From the NCBI RefSeq assembly GCF_036327775.1, contig NZ_CP109598.1:3100001-3164000 (forward strand): a DNA stretch of 64,000 bases. Reading direction: 5' to 3'. Shown piece after piece: positions 44,614-55,891 of this stretch (within the stretch, counting starts at the first letter, position 1; the number at the start of each line of letters is the position of its first letter). This stretch comes from Streptomyces sp. NBC_01498 (lineage in GTDB: Bacteria; Actinomycetota; Actinomycetes; Streptomycetales; Streptomycetaceae). The position numbers and the translations under genes were made by a program. The notes beneath the pieces are model-generated. The model did not search any database, was not told where the DNA came from, and was given only the letters and a program-made list of their open reading frames with translations.

Positions 44614-47262
44614 ATGTCCGCCTGTGTCCGCACCCTCGACGTCCGACCCCCCGGCCCCCATACGCTGCGGGCGACTCACACCTCACGCATGTCACGACTG
44701 GCCCGCTTCGTGCACCCGGCCGGGACATCCCCCGATCCGTCCGACCCGTCACGCCAGTCGCCTGATCCGCCGCCGGGCAGAAGGAGGAAATTCCGGATCG
44801 CCGGGGCGGACTTCTCCGCCTCCATCTCGGTCTTCCTGATCGCGCTGCCGCTCTCGCTCGGAATCGCCCTCGCCACCGGGGCGCCCCTCCAGGCCGGTCT
44901 CGTCGCGGCGGCCGTGGGCGGGATCGTGGCCGGCCACCTCGGCGGCGCGCCGCTCCAGATCAGCGGTCCGGCGGCCGGCCTGACGGTCGTCACGGCCGAT
45001 CTGATCCAGCGGTACGGCTGGCGCACCACCTGCGCCATCACCGTGCTCGCGGGCCTCGCCCAGATCGGGCTCTCCGCCCTGCGTGTCGCCCGCTCCGCCC
45101 TCGCGGTGAGCCCGGCGATCGTGCACGGCATGCTGGCGGGCATCGGTGTCACGATCGCCCTCGCCCAGTTGGCGATCGTCCTCGGCGGCAGTCCGCAGAG
45201 CTCCGCCGTCGCCAATGTCACAGGGCTGGCGGCCCAGTTGGCCGGGCTGCACCCGGACGCGGTCTCCGTGAGCACGCTGACCGTGGTGGTCCTGTTCGCC
45301 TGGCCGCGCATCCCCGGGCGCGCGGGCGAGGTTCTGCGGAAGGTGCCGGCGGCGCTCGCCGCGGTGGCGGCGGCGACCGTGGCCGCCGCCGTCGCCGGGC
45401 TGAGCCTCGACCGGGTCGATCTGCCCTCCTGGAGCAGCCATGTGCTGCCCGAGGTGCCGCACGGGCCGGTCCTCGGCCTGATCGCCGCGGTCCTCACCAT
45501 CACGCTGGTGGGCAGCGTCGAGTCCCTGCTGTCGGCGGTCGCCGTCGACAAGCTGGTGGCCACACGCAAGGACCCGGACATCCAGATCCCGCGCGCCCGG
45601 CTCGACCAGGAGCTGAGGGGTCAGGGCGCGGCGAACGTCGTCTCCGGCGCTCTCGGCGGACTGCCGATCGCCGGCGGCGGCGTCCGCAGCGCCGCCAACG
45701 TGGCCGCGGGGGCGGTCAGTCGGCACTCGAACATGCTGTACGGGGTGTGGGTCGCCGTCGCGGCGCTCTTCCTGGTGTCCGTTCTCGACCTGATCCCGCT
45801 GGCCTCGCTCGCGGCGCTCGTGATGGTCATCGGTGTCCAGATGGTCAACGTCACGCACATGCGCAGCGTGAGACGCGCGCGTGAACTGCTCGTCTATGTG
45901 GGGACGCTGACCGGTGTGGTGTTCACCGGCGTGCTGCAAGGGGTGGCGATCGGGATCTCCCTGGCGGTCACCCTCGCCCTGCACCGGCTCACCCGGACCC
46001 GGATCACGCTCAACGAGCGGGACGGTGTCCACCGGCTGCACGCACGCGGTCAGTTGACGTTCCTGGCCGTGCCGCGGCTGAGCCGTCTGCTGCATCAGGT
46101 GCCGCAAGGGAGCGACTGCGTCGTCGAGTTGGACGGGTCGTTCATGGACCACGCCGCGTACGAGGCGCTGCACGACTGGCAGTTGACGCATCTGGGCCAG
46201 GGCGGCACGGTCGAGTTCACCGGCAGATCGGGCGACCGCATCCCCGAGCCGGCCGAACCGGTCACGCAGTCGAGTACGTGCTGCCGGCCGTGGACCGCGT
46301 GGCGCAACCACCACTGCGGCGACCCGGTCGAACAGCCGCCGGAACACGGGCACGCGACGGAGCCGGTACCGGTGCCGGGCAACGTCCAGGGTGGTCAACT
46401 GGCCAGCGGTCTCAGTTCGTTCCAGCGCAATACGGCTCCGCTGGTACGGAGCGAGCTGGCGCGGCTGGCGCGTGAGGGCCAGCAGCCCTCCCAGCTCTTC
46501 CTCACCTGCGCCGACTCACGGCTGGTGACGAGCATGATCACGGCGAGCGGGCCGGGCGATCTGTTCACGGTCCGCAATGTCGGCAATCTGGTCCCGCTGC
46601 CCGGAGAGGAGGGTGCGGAGGGACAGGACGACTCGGTGGCCGCCGCGATCGAGTACGCGGTCGATGTCCTGCGGGTCGGGTCGATCACGGTCTGCGGGCA
46701 CTCCGACTGCGGCGCGATGCAGGCTCTCCTGAAGGGAGCCGACACCCCGGCCCCGGGGACCCCGGCACCGCAGGACGTGTCCCATGCCGCGCCGGACGCC
46801 ATGGCGCGCACCTCGTCCCACGCCGGATCGCCCGCCCTGTCCCACACCGAGTCGCGCGCCACCTCCTACGCCGGGTCGCGCGCCGCGCCGAAGAACGCGA
46901 AGCGTGCCGCCGGACCGTCCTCGCCCCTCGCCCGCTGGCTGCGGCACGGCCGGCCCAGTCTGGAGCGGATGAGGAGCCAGGAGCACACGTGGGCCAGGAT
47001 CTCCGGGCGGCTTCCGGCCGACGCGGTGGAGCAGCTCTGCCTCACCAATGTCGTCCAGCAGTTGGAGCATCTGCGTGCCCACGCCGCGGTGGCGCGGGCC
47101 CTGGCCGAGGAACGGCTCGAACTGCACGGCATGTACTTCCATGTCGGCGAGGCCCAGGCGTATCTGCTCTCCTCCGAAGGGGCGCGCGACCGGCACTCCG
47201 ACCGTACGGACGAGGTGTTCAACCGGGTGGCACCGACCGCGTTCCAGGAGTCGCGCGCCTGA
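44614..47262 (+). CDS. SulP-family anion transporter fused to beta-carbonic anhydrase
   Basis: Fusion protein of 882 residues. Residues 55-470 are a SulP permease of 10-12 helices ([39 protein letters not shown]). Residues 475-555 resemble a STAS domain ([20 protein letters not shown]). From about residue 590 to the end is a beta-class carbonic anhydrase with zinc ligands in [10 protein letters not shown] and [14 protein letters not shown] and the [14 protein letters not shown] loop, so the enzyme looks active. A 100-residue Ala/Ser/His-rich segment ([20 protein letters not shown]) is inserted inside the anhydrase. The probable role is bicarbonate uptake coupled to interconversion with CO2. 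ATG at 44614 follows GGGAG; the first 50 residues are Pro/Arg-rich and a later start is possible. Confidence 0.92.
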   Translation: MSACVRTLDVRPPGPHTLRATHTSRMSRLARFVHPAGTSPDPSDPSRQSPDPPPGRRRKFRIAGADFSASISVFLIALPLSLGIALATGAPLQAGLVAAAVGGIVAGHLGGAPLQISGPAAGLTVVTADLIQRYGWRTTCAITVLAGLAQIGLSALRVARSALAVSPAIVHGMLAGIGVTIALAQLAIVLGGSPQSSAVANVTGLAAQLAGLHPDAVSVSTLTVVVLFAWPRIPGRAGEVLRKVPAALAAVAAATVAAAVAGLSLDRVDLPSWSSHVLPEVPHGPVLGLIAAVLTITLVGSVESLLSAVAVDKLVATRKDPDIQIPRARLDQELRGQGAANVVSGALGGLPIAGGGVRSAANVAAGAVSRHSNMLYGVWVAVAALFLVSVLDLIPLASLAALVMVIGVQMVNVTHMRSVRRARELLVYVGTLTGVVFTGVLQGVAIGISLAVTLALHRLTRTRITLNERDGVHRLHARGQLTFLAVPRLSRLLHQVPQGSDCVVELDGSFMDHAAYEALHDWQLTHLGQGGTVEFTGRSGDRIPEPAEPVTQSSTCCRPWTAWRNHHCGDPVEQPPEHGHATEPVPVPGNVQGGQLASGLSSFQRNTAPLVRSELARLAREGQQPSQLFLTCADSRLVTSMITASGPGDLFTVRNVGNLVPLPGEEGAEGQDDSVAAAIEYAVDVLRVGSITVCGHSDCGAMQALLKGADTPAPGTPAPQDVSHAAPDAMARTSSHAGSPALSHTESRATSYAGSRAAPKNAKRAAGPSSPLARWLRHGRPSLERMRSQEHTWARISGRLPADAVEQLCLTNVVQQLEHLRAHAAVARALAEERLELHGMYFHVGEAQAYLLSSEGARDRHSDRTDEVFNRVAPTAFQESRA

Positions 47263-47293
47263 ACCGGGGGGCCGCCGCATCCGTGAGAATGTG

Positions 47294-47330
47294 TGGCCCC
47301 GTTCCCCACCACAGCCGGGGAACGGGGCCA
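47294..47330 (+). terminator. Hairpin terminator after the SulP-carbonic anhydrase gene
   Basis: Perfect 14-bp stem TGGCCCCGTTCCCC / GGGGAACGGGGCCA with a 9-base loop, 31 bases after the stop. Confidence 0.82.
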
Positions 47331-47462
47331 TTCAGCCACACGCCCCTCGTCAGCCCCGCCGCATAGGTCTAAACCAATTTCCTGAAGCCCCTTGTCACCC
47401 GGGCATTCGCCTGATGAGCTAGGCCCGGGGACACATAGGACGCCCTGGGAAAGGGAGATGTC

Positions 47463-49418
<1,956 letters not shown>

Positions 49419-49462
49419 GGATCCCGCTCCCCCAGGGGAGCGCGTCCGCCGGCGAAGTGGAG

Positions 49463-49489
49463 CCCCCGGCCCGGTGCGGGTGCCGGGGG
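49463..49489 (+). terminator. Hairpin terminator after acsA
   Basis: Stem CCCCCGGC / GCCGGGGG (8 bp, extended by G-T pairs), 11-base loop, 44 bases after the stop and followed by CCTTGTAAAAT. Confidence 0.72.
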
Positions 49490-49608
49490 TCCACCCTTGT
49501 AAAATGAGCGGCGCGTCGACAATGTCATAAGGAATCAAAGGTGCGCCGGGAAGTCTGGTCGGCAGGTCATTTGCCATGCCCGCCGAACCGACCGGAGGAC
49601 ACTCCCTC

Positions 49609-50994
49609 GTGGCCACCCCCCGCACCTTCCTCGGACGCCTCCCGCTCCCCGAGCGGACGTATCTCACGAGCGCCCTGCGGACCGAGACGGTCGGCGGCGT
49701 GCTGTTGCTCCTGGCCGCGATCGCCGCGCTGATCTGGGCCAACACCCCGATCAGCGCCAGTTACACGACCGTCGGCGACTTCCACATCGGCCCGGCCGCG
49801 CTCGGTCTGGACCTCTCGATCCGCCACTGGGCCGCCGACGGACTGCTCGCCGTCTTCTTCTTCGTCGCCGGAATCGAACTGAAGCGTGAACTGGTCGCCG
49901 GCGAGCTGCGCGACCCGAAGGCCGCGGCTCTCCCGGTCATCGCCGCGCTCTGCGGCATGGCCGTGCCCGCGCTCGTCTACACGCTGGTCAACGTGGCGGG
50001 CGGCGGCTCCCTGACCGGCTGGGCGGTCCCCACGGCGACCGACATCGCCTTCGCGCTCGCGGTGCTCGCCGTCCTCGGCACCTCCCTGCCGTCCGCGCTG
50101 CGCGCCTTCCTGCTCACCCTCGCCGTCGTGGACGACCTGTTCGCCATCCTGATCATCGCGGTCTTCTTCACCAGCGACATCGATCTGCCGACGCTGCTGG
50201 GCGCCGTCGCCGGGCTCGCCGTCTTCTGGCTGCTGCTGAGGAAAGAGGTGCGCGGCTGGTACGTGTACGTGCCACTGGCTCTCGTCGTGTGGGGCCTCAT
50301 GTACAACAGCGGCGTCCACGCCACCGTCGCCGGAGTCGCGATGGGCCTGATGCTCCGCTGTTCCCGGCGCGAGGGCGAGAAGCAGTCACCGGGCGAGCAC
50401 ATCGAACACCTGGTCCGCCCCCTGTCCGCCGGTCTCGCCGTGCCCCTGTTCGCGCTCTTCTCGGCGGGTGTCCCGGTCAGCGGCGGTGCGCTGGCCGGGG
50501 TCTTCACCCGGCCGGAGACCCTCGGAGTGGTCCTCGGGCTCGTCGTCGGCAAGACGGTCGGTGTCTTCGGCGGCACCTGGCTCGCCGCGCGCTTCACCCG
50601 GGCGGAGCTCAACAAGGACCTGGCCTGGCCCGATGTCCTGGCCGTGGCGACGCTCGCCGGGATCGGTTTCACCGTCTCGCTGCTCATCGGCGAACTCGCC
50701 TTCAACGGCGAGCCGACGCTGACGGACGAGGTGAAGGCGGCCGTCCTGGCCGGTTCGGTGATCGCGGCCGTACTCGCCGGCGTACTGCTGCGGATGCGGG
50801 TCCGTACGTACCGGGCGCTGTACGACGCCGAGGAGCTGGACGAGGACCAGGACGGCGTTCCCGACATCTACGAGCAGGACGACCCCGAGTACCACCTGAG
50901 AATGGCGGCGATCCATGAGGGGAAGGCGGCCGAGCACCGCCGGTTGGCGGAACACGCCGCAGCGACGCGCGATGACGGCGCCGGTCCGGCATGA
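49609..50994 (+). CDS. nhaA: NhaA-type Na+/H+ antiporter
   Basis: Secondary antiporter of about 461 residues that exports Na+ against H+ and keeps cytoplasmic pH in alkaline or salty conditions. The frame contains 11-12 helices. The ion site is the Asp pair in LLTLAVVDDLFAILIIA (Asp163/164 of the E. coli protein). FFFVAGIELKRELVAGELR and VPTATDIAFALAVLAVLG are the other highly conserved helices. After helix XI a cytoplasmic acidic tail of about 60 residues (DAEELDEDQDGVPDIYEQDD) is extra compared with E. coli. GTG at 49609 has GGAGG 10-15 bases upstream; an in-frame ATG at 49576 is the alternative and adds 11 residues. Confidence 0.93.
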   Translation: MATPRTFLGRLPLPERTYLTSALRTETVGGVLLLLAAIAALIWANTPISASYTTVGDFHIGPAALGLDLSIRHWAADGLLAVFFFVAGIELKRELVAGELRDPKAAALPVIAALCGMAVPALVYTLVNVAGGGSLTGWAVPTATDIAFALAVLAVLGTSLPSALRAFLLTLAVVDDLFAILIIAVFFTSDIDLPTLLGAVAGLAVFWLLLRKEVRGWYVYVPLALVVWGLMYNSGVHATVAGVAMGLMLRCSRREGEKQSPGEHIEHLVRPLSAGLAVPLFALFSAGVPVSGGALAGVFTRPETLGVVLGLVVGKTVGVFGGTWLAARFTRAELNKDLAWPDVLAVATLAGIGFTVSLLIGELAFNGEPTLTDEVKAAVLAGSVIAAVLAGVLLRMRVRTYRALYDAEELDEDQDGVPDIYEQDDPEYHLRMAAIHEGKAAEHRRLAEHAAATRDDGAGPA

Positions 50995-51016
50995 TCTGAC
51001 ATCCGGCATGATCTGA
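50985..51016. repeat. Direct 15-bp repeat across the nhaA stop
   Basis: TCCGGCATGATCTGA occurs at 50985-50999 and again at 51002-51016, offset 17 bases. The first copy contains the nhaA stop codon; the second would supply a back-up stop in another frame. Confidence 0.8.
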
Positions 51017-51077
51017 AGGCGCAGAGCCGGAAAAATCCCAGATCTGCGAGAGCGCAGCCGAAACGAGGGAGTCAACG

Positions 51078-51581
51078 ATGAGCGACCCCGGCAGCCATGC
51101 CGCCGTCACCACCGCCGCTGTCGACGGCGTTCCAGCCGTCCGGACCGTCGGCGGCGAACGCAGCCTCGGGCAGTTGGTCTCCGTGGCGACCGCCGAGATG
51201 TCCGCGCTGGTGCACGACGAGATCGCGCTGGCCAAGGCGGAACTGCGGCAGGACGTCAAGCGGGGTGTGACCGGCAGCGCGGCCATCGGTGTCGCGGGCG
51301 TGTTCGCGCTCTTCGCGCTCCCCGTGCTGAGCTTCGCCGCCGCCTACGGGATCCACAACTGGGGTCTGGGGCTGGCCTGGTCGTTCCTGATCGTCGGCGG
51401 AGCGTTCCTGCTCATCGCGGGACTGCTGGCGCTCCTCGCCATGCGGAAATTCAAGAAGGTCAAGCCGCCGGAGAAGAGCATCGCGTCGGCCAAGCAGTCC
51501 GCCGCCGTGCTCCAGACCGTCAAGCCGCACCCGCGCCCCGTCCATGAGCCGGGCAGGACTGTGGCACGCTCGTCTGCATGA
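51078..51581 (+). CDS. Phage-holin-family-like small membrane protein (actinobacterial Holin-X type)
   Basis: Protein of 167 residues: an amphipathic N-terminal part (GQLVSVATAEMSALVHDEIA, AKAELRQDVKRG) is followed by two membrane helices (AIGVAGVFALFALPVLSFAA; LAWSFLIVGGAFLLIAGLLA) and a basic tail. This is the layout of the 'putative actinobacterial Holin-X, holin superfamily III' proteins. Despite the name there are no phage genes around, so a lysis role is doubtful; the family more likely has a housekeeping membrane role. ATG with GAGGGAG upstream. Its last codons overlap the start of the following hydrolase gene. Confidence 0.85.
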   Translation: MSDPGSHAAVTTAAVDGVPAVRTVGGERSLGQLVSVATAEMSALVHDEIALAKAELRQDVKRGVTGSAAIGVAGVFALFALPVLSFAAAYGIHNWGLGLAWSFLIVGGAFLLIAGLLALLAMRKFKKVKPPEKSIASAKQSAAVLQTVKPHPRPVHEPGRTVARSSA

Positions 51582-52744
51582 CCGCCCCCGAGAACGGCGC
51601 CGGCGCAGGCCCCGGCAGAACCACCGGCAGCATTCCCGGTACGACGGGCGCCGACGCGAACGGCACGGACACGAACGGCACGGACACGACCGGCACGGAC
51701 ACGACCGGCACGAACGCGACCGGCACGAACGCGACCGGTACGGACACGGGCAGCACCGGCACGACCGGCGCGGGTGCGACAGGCGGTGCCACGAACGGCG
51801 GGCCCACGTCCGGGGCCGGCGCGACCGTCGCCACCGTCGCCGCGGATGTGCGCCTCGACGGCCCCTGGACGCACCGGGACGTGGCCGCCAACGGAGCCCG
51901 TTTCCACATCGCCGAGATGGGCGACGGTCCACTGGTGCTGCTGCTCCACGGCTTCCCGCAGTTCTGGTGGACCTGGCGCCATCAGCTGCCCGCACTCGCC
52001 GAGGCCGGATACCGGGCCGTCGCGATGGACCTGCGGGGCGTGGGGGGCAGCGACCGTACGCCGCGCGGTTACGACCCCGCCAACCTGGCGCTCGACATCA
52101 CCGGCGTGGTGCGCTCGCTCGGTGAGCCGGACGCCGCGCTCGTCGGGCACGACCTCGGCGGCTACCTCGCCTGGACGGCGGCGGTGATGCGGCCGAAGCT
52201 CGTGCGCAGGCTCGCGGTGTCGTCGATGCCGCACCCCCGGCGCTGGCGTTCGGCGATGCTGTCGGACGTCTCGCAGAGCAGGGCGGGCTCGTACATCTGG
52301 GGCTTCCAGCGGCCGTGGCTGCCGGAGCGTCAGCTCGTCGCCGACGACGGGGCGTTGGTGGGCGAGTTGATCCGTGGCTGGTCCGGACCGCAGCCGCCCG
52401 ACGACAAGACCGTGGACGTCTACCGGCGGGCGATGACCATCCCGTCGACGGCGCACTGCTCGATCGAGCCGTACCGCTGGATGGTGCGGTCGATGGCGCG
52501 GCCGGACGGCATCCAGTTCAACCGGCGGATGAAGCGGCCGGTGCGGGTGCCGACCCTTCAGCTCCACGGGTCGCTCGATCCGGCGATGCGTACGCGCAGT
52601 ACGGCGGGGTCCGCCGAGTACGTCGAAGCGCCGTACCGCTGGCGGCTGTTCGACGGGCTTGGCCATTTTCCGCACGAGGAGGACCCCGTCGCCTTCTCCT
52701 CCGAACTGATCAACTGGCTCAAGGATCCGGAGCCCGACCGCTGA
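51578..52744 (+). CDS. Alpha/beta hydrolase of the epoxide hydrolase/haloalkane dehalogenase group with Thr/Gly-repeat N-terminus
   Basis: Protein of 388 residues. From residue 95 onward it is a standard alpha/beta-hydrolase: oxyanion loop LLLHGFPQFWWTWRHQ, nucleophile elbow LVGHDLGGYLAW with Asp as nucleophile (the mark of epoxide hydrolases and dehalogenases rather than serine esterases), acid in HGSLDPAM, and His in GLGHFPHEEDP. Residues 1-85 are an unusual tail of Thr, Gly, Asn and Asp (GTDTNGTDTTGTDTTGTNAT), encoded by a 15-base tandem repeat. The start overlaps the stop of the previous gene (ATGA), which supports it. The tail probably is a disordered linker; the M. tuberculosis homologue in this position is EphE (Rv3670). 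Confidence 0.9.
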   Translation: MTAPENGAGAGPGRTTGSIPGTTGADANGTDTNGTDTTGTDTTGTNATGTNATGTDTGSTGTTGAGATGGATNGGPTSGAGATVATVAADVRLDGPWTHRDVAANGARFHIAEMGDGPLVLLLHGFPQFWWTWRHQLPALAEAGYRAVAMDLRGVGGSDRTPRGYDPANLALDITGVVRSLGEPDAALVGHDLGGYLAWTAAVMRPKLVRRLAVSSMPHPRRWRSAMLSDVSQSRAGSYIWGFQRPWLPERQLVADDGALVGELIRGWSGPQPPDDKTVDVYRRAMTIPSTAHCSIEPYRWMVRSMARPDGIQFNRRMKRPVRVPTLQLHGSLDPAMRTRSTAGSAEYVEAPYRWRLFDGLGHFPHEEDPVAFSSELINWLKDPEPDR

Positions 52745-52801
52745 TCAGCGCCGGGTCGGACGGCCGCATGTGCCCCCTCAGGAACACTTGTACGACGAAC
52801 A

Positions 52802-52831
52802 GCCAATTGCCTGGCGCATAGGCCAATTGGC
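52802..52831. promoter_or_regulatory. Inverted repeat of two CCAATTG boxes, 20 bp apart
   Basis: GCCAATTG (52802-52809) and CAATTGGC (52824-52831) form an 8-bp inverted repeat; the two CCAATTG motifs are spaced 20 bases, two helical turns, in a locally AT-rich patch. It lies 57 bases after the hydrolase stop. The rest of the 677-base gap 52745-53421 shows no gene I can support; GC is lower than in coding parts and several short GGATCGG-type repeats occur around 53090-53140. Confidence 0.35.
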
Positions 52832-53193
52832 CGACGTTGGGGCGATTACCGACCATGGGGTCCGGGCAGACGTCGGTGTATGGGCTGGACGCACGACTAC
52901 GGTGACGCAGCACGCAACCGCCGCTCGGCCTCTGTGCCGATCACCCACGAGAGGGGCGGCCCTGACGATCAAGGTCATGATCTCCGACTCGGCATTCCAG
53001 TGATTCTCCGCCGAAGGGCGCGTTGGGTCTCGGCACGGCTGCGGCATCCTCGCGGCTAGGGCTTGATCCAGAGAACGAACCTCGGGGCACGAGGAGATCG
53101 GGGATCGGTCCGGAACGGGGTCCGGATCGTGATCCGCGGAGGCGAGAAGGAGTAACGGAGCACGGGAGCGGCTAACGACGACAAGGACAGAGC

Positions 53194-53225
53194 CGGGCCG
53201 GACCAGGAAATCCTGGTCCGGCCCG
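53194..53225. terminator. Very strong bidirectional terminator hairpin
   Basis: Fifteen-base perfect inverted repeat CGGGCCGGACCAGGA / TCCTGGTCCGGCCCG around AA. It lies between the plus-strand hydrolase and the minus-strand MarP-type gene, closer to the latter. Confidence 0.85.
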
Positions 53226-53421
53226 TCCGTATTGCGCCCTGTCCGTACTCCGCGCCACCCGTGCTCGGGCCCGTCCATGCTCCGGCCCGTCAACTGCCGC
53301 GCCGTCGGCGGAGGGGCCGTCCACGTATCGACCCGTCCGTGGGCGACCTGTCCGTGTGCGACCCCCGCCCGTGGGCTGCCCGGCCGTCGTCCGTCGCTTA
53401 CGGACTCCGGCCGGCCGCCGC

Positions 53422-54621
53422 CTACAGCGCGCACTCCTGGCTGTCGACCTGCTGGTTGGCCGTACGGCCCAGCTCGATGTCCTCGCGGATCTCGTCGGCC
53501 GTCAGCGCGTACCCGGTGTCCGGGTCGTCGAGCGACCGGGCGAAGATCACCCCGTACACCCTGCCGTCGGTGGTGAGCAGCGGGCCGCCCGAATTGCCCT
53601 GCCGGACCGTCGCGAAGAGCGAGTAGACGTCGCGCCGGACCTCGCCGCGCCGGTAGATGTCCGGCCCGTTGGCGTCTATCCGCCCCCGGACCCGGGCCGA
53701 GCGCACGTCGTACGCGCCGTTCTCCGGGAAGCCGGCGACGATCGCGCTGTCCCCGCTCCTCGCGTCCTGGTCGGTGAACCGGAGTACGGGAGCCCGCAGG
53801 TCCGGCACGTCCAGAACGGCGATGTCGCGCTGCCAGTCGTAGAGGACGACCGTGGCGTCGTACAGCCTGCCCTCGCCGCCTATCTGGACGGTGGGCTCCT
53901 CCACGCCGCCCACGACGTGCGCGTTGGTCATCACGCGGCGGTCGGCGAAGACGAAGCCGGTGCCTTCGAGGACCTTGTTGCAGCTCTGCGCCGTACCGAC
54001 CACCTTCACGATGGAGCGCTGCGCGCGGGCGGCGACGGGGCTGCCGACGAGCGCCGGGTCCGGCGGGTCGACCTCGGTGATCGGCTCGTTGGCGAACGGG
54101 CTGAAGACCTGGGGGAAGCCCTTCTCCGAGAGGACGGAGGAGAAGCCCGTGAACCAGGTCGCCGTCCGGTCGGGCATCACCCGTGAGACGCCGAGCAGGA
54201 CCTTCGAGTTACGGACCTCCTTGCCGAGCGTCGGCAGCGAGGTCCCGGCCAGGGCGGAGCCGATCAGCCAGGCGACCAGCAGCATGGCGACGACATTGAC
54301 CAGCGCGCCGCCCGTGGCGTCCACGGCGCGCGCCGGTGACCAGGTGATGTGGCCGCGGAGTCTGTTCCCGAGGTGGGTGGTGAACGCCTGGCCCACGGAG
54401 GCGCAGACGATCACGACGACCACGGCGACGACGGTGACCGTCATCGTGACCTCGGCGTTCTCGGTGATCTCGTCCCAGATGACCGGGAGCAGATAGACCG
54501 CGACCAGTCCGCCGCCGAGGAAGCCGATCACCGACAGGATGCCGACGACGAAGCCCTGGCGGTAGCCCACGATGGCGAACCACACGGCGGCGAGCAGCAG
54601 CAGGATGTCCAGCACGTTCAC
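53422..54621 (-). CDS. MarP-type membrane serine protease (CvpA domain plus trypsin-like domain)
   Basis: Membrane protease of 399 residues. The N-terminal 150 residues contain four helices of the CvpA/colicin-V family (LDILLLLAAVWFAIVGYRQG; MTVTVVAVVVVIVCASVG). The rest is an extracytoplasmic trypsin-like domain with the triad His in MTNAHVVGG, Asp in WQRDIAVLDV and Ser in RQGNSGGPLLT. M. tuberculosis MarP (Rv3671c) has the same build and protects against acid and oxidative stress. Two cysteines (AQSCNKVLEG and the C-terminal DSQECAL) may form the regulatory disulfide known in MarP. The chosen start is the GTG at 54621 with GAGG upstream; a TTG two codons earlier is possible. Confidence 0.93.
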   Translation of the reverse strand: MNVLDILLLLAAVWFAIVGYRQGFVVGILSVIGFLGGGLVAVYLLPVIWDEITENAEVTMTVTVVAVVVVIVCASVGQAFTTHLGNRLRGHITWSPARAVDATGGALVNVVAMLLVAWLIGSALAGTSLPTLGKEVRNSKVLLGVSRVMPDRTATWFTGFSSVLSEKGFPQVFSPFANEPITEVDPPDPALVGSPVAARAQRSIVKVVGTAQSCNKVLEGTGFVFADRRVMTNAHVVGGVEEPTVQIGGEGRLYDATVVLYDWQRDIAVLDVPDLRAPVLRFTDQDARSGDSAIVAGFPENGAYDVRSARVRGRIDANGPDIYRRGEVRRDVYSLFATVRQGNSGGPLLTTDGRVYGVIFARSLDDPDTGYALTADEIREDIELGRTANQQVDSQECAL

Positions 54622-54747
54622 CGTCAATAGCCTCGCTAGCCTCGCTGATTCGTCTCCCGTCGCCCCGGCGGGCGGGGGTCCGGACCTGCGGCGGAGTCAC
54701 TGTCCGCCGCCGTACCGCCGGGTCGGTACGGCGGCGGGGCAAGCCTG

Positions 54748-55422
54748 TCATGGGCGCCGGTCGAGCGGGACCTCCTTCGTGCGGTCCCACGGACGCTCCC
54801 AGCCCGAGAAGTGCAGAATGCGGTCGATCACCCCGGCGGTGAAGCCCCAGACCAGCGCCGAGGCGACGGTGAAGGCGGGGCTGTGGACACCACTGGGGTG
54901 CGTGGCCGTGACGCGGTTGGCGGGGTCCGTGAGGTCCGCCACGGGCACGGCGAACACGCGTGCCGTCTCGGCGGGGTCGACGGCGCCGACGGGGGTGGGG
55001 GTGTGCCACCAGCCGAGCACGGGGGTCACCACGAACTCGCTCACCGGAATGTAGAGCTTGGGCAGCACCCCGAAGAGCTGAACCCCGGTGGGGTCGAGAC
55101 CGGTCTCCTCCTCGGCCTCCCGGAGCGCGGCGCGCAGCGGGCCGGTCGTCGCCGGGTCGCCGTCCTCGGGATCGAGGGCGCCGCCGGGGAAGGACGCCTG
55201 TCCGGCGTGCGAGCGCAGGGTGCTGGCCCGTTCCATCAGCAGCAGTTCGGGGCCGCGCGCGCCCTCGCCGAAGAGGACGAGGACGGCGGACTGGCGTCCT
55301 CGGCCGTTCGCGGGCGGCAGGAAGCGGCTCAGTTGTTCCGGCGCGACGGTGCGGGCTGCGCTGACCACCGGGTCCAGCCAGCCGGGCAGTCCCTCGGTGG
55401 TGACGGACACGTGCCGCGTCAC
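54748..55422 (-). CDS. CoA-pyrophosphatase-type Nudix hydrolase
   Basis: Nudix enzyme of about 224 residues. LLLMERASTLRSHAGQASFP is the UPF0035 signature that precedes the Nudix box in CoA/acyl-CoA diphosphatases, and the box itself follows as FPGGALDPEDGD and AALREAEEETGLDP. Such enzymes cut CoA to 3',5'-ADP and phosphopantetheine derivatives. The start is difficult: the frame is open to 55680 (ATG), but residues there are Thr/Ser repeats and contain a TTA codon at 55443-55441. I chose the GTG at 55422 just before the conserved domain (ETEGLPGWLDPVV region); a GTG at 55410 is equally possible. In M. tuberculosis the homologue Rv3672c lies in the same position upstream of marP. Confidence 0.88.
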   Translation of the reverse strand: MTRHVSVTTEGLPGWLDPVVSAARTVAPEQLSRFLPPANGRGRQSAVLVLFGEGARGPELLLMERASTLRSHAGQASFPGGALDPEDGDPATTGPLRAALREAEEETGLDPTGVQLFGVLPKLYIPVSEFVVTPVLGWWHTPTPVGAVDPAETARVFAVPVADLTDPANRVTATHPSGVHSPAFTVASALVWGFTAGVIDRILHFSGWERPWDRTKEVPLDRRP

Positions 55423-55891
55423 TGTCCGGTCTTCGCTTCGTAAGGTCGCGACCGCTGTGGGCCTGACGGCCGGGCCGGCGGAGCCGTCCGTGCCGTCCGC
55501 CGTCGTGTTTCCGGTCGCGGTCGTGGTCGTGGTCGTGTGTCCGGTCGTACTCGTGCTCGTACCTGCGTTCGTGCTCGTGCTCGTGGTGTGGCTTGCGGTG
55601 TTGCTCGTGGTCGAGTCATGGATCCGTCCGGCGCGCGCGGTGCGTGCGGTCCCCGCGGCGTGTGTGTCAGTTCGTGTCATCGGCACCCCCGACGTACAAC
55701 GCCCGCTGTCGCACGGATCGTTCCACCCTCATGTGCCGGGGATCTTCCTCTCACGCCCAGCGCGTTCACCGCGTTCACCGCTTCCAGCGCGTTCACCGCG
55801 TCCGCCCGTCCCGTGCCCGACCGTTCCGCCCGGCCCCCCGTTCCCTCCGGTGATACGGCCCCGGCCCGCCGTTCGCTCACCGCGCGGGCGC
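55423..55891. other. Low-complexity region upstream of the Nudix gene
   Basis: If the Nudix gene starts at 55422, this 469-base stretch is gene-free. It contains long runs of GTC/GTG-type triplets on the plus strand (about 55495-55620), which read in the minus-strand frame as Thr/Ser-rich protein (TTTTTTATGNTT) in continuity with the Nudix frame, and repeated GCGTTCACCGC (55770-55800). The TlpA/thioredoxin-like gene that separates nth from the Nudix gene in mycobacteria is absent. Confidence 0.5.

Noticed and set aside
51078..51581. Prophage remnant suggested by the holin-like protein
   Set aside because: No other phage gene (integrase, portal, tail, endolysin) is nearby; Holin-X-type proteins are widespread in actinobacterial chromosomes.
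52778..53434. 218-codon minus-strand frame after the MarP-type gene
   Set aside because: It spans the strong 53194-53225 hairpin, has no start signal and no domain, and its composition is random-like.
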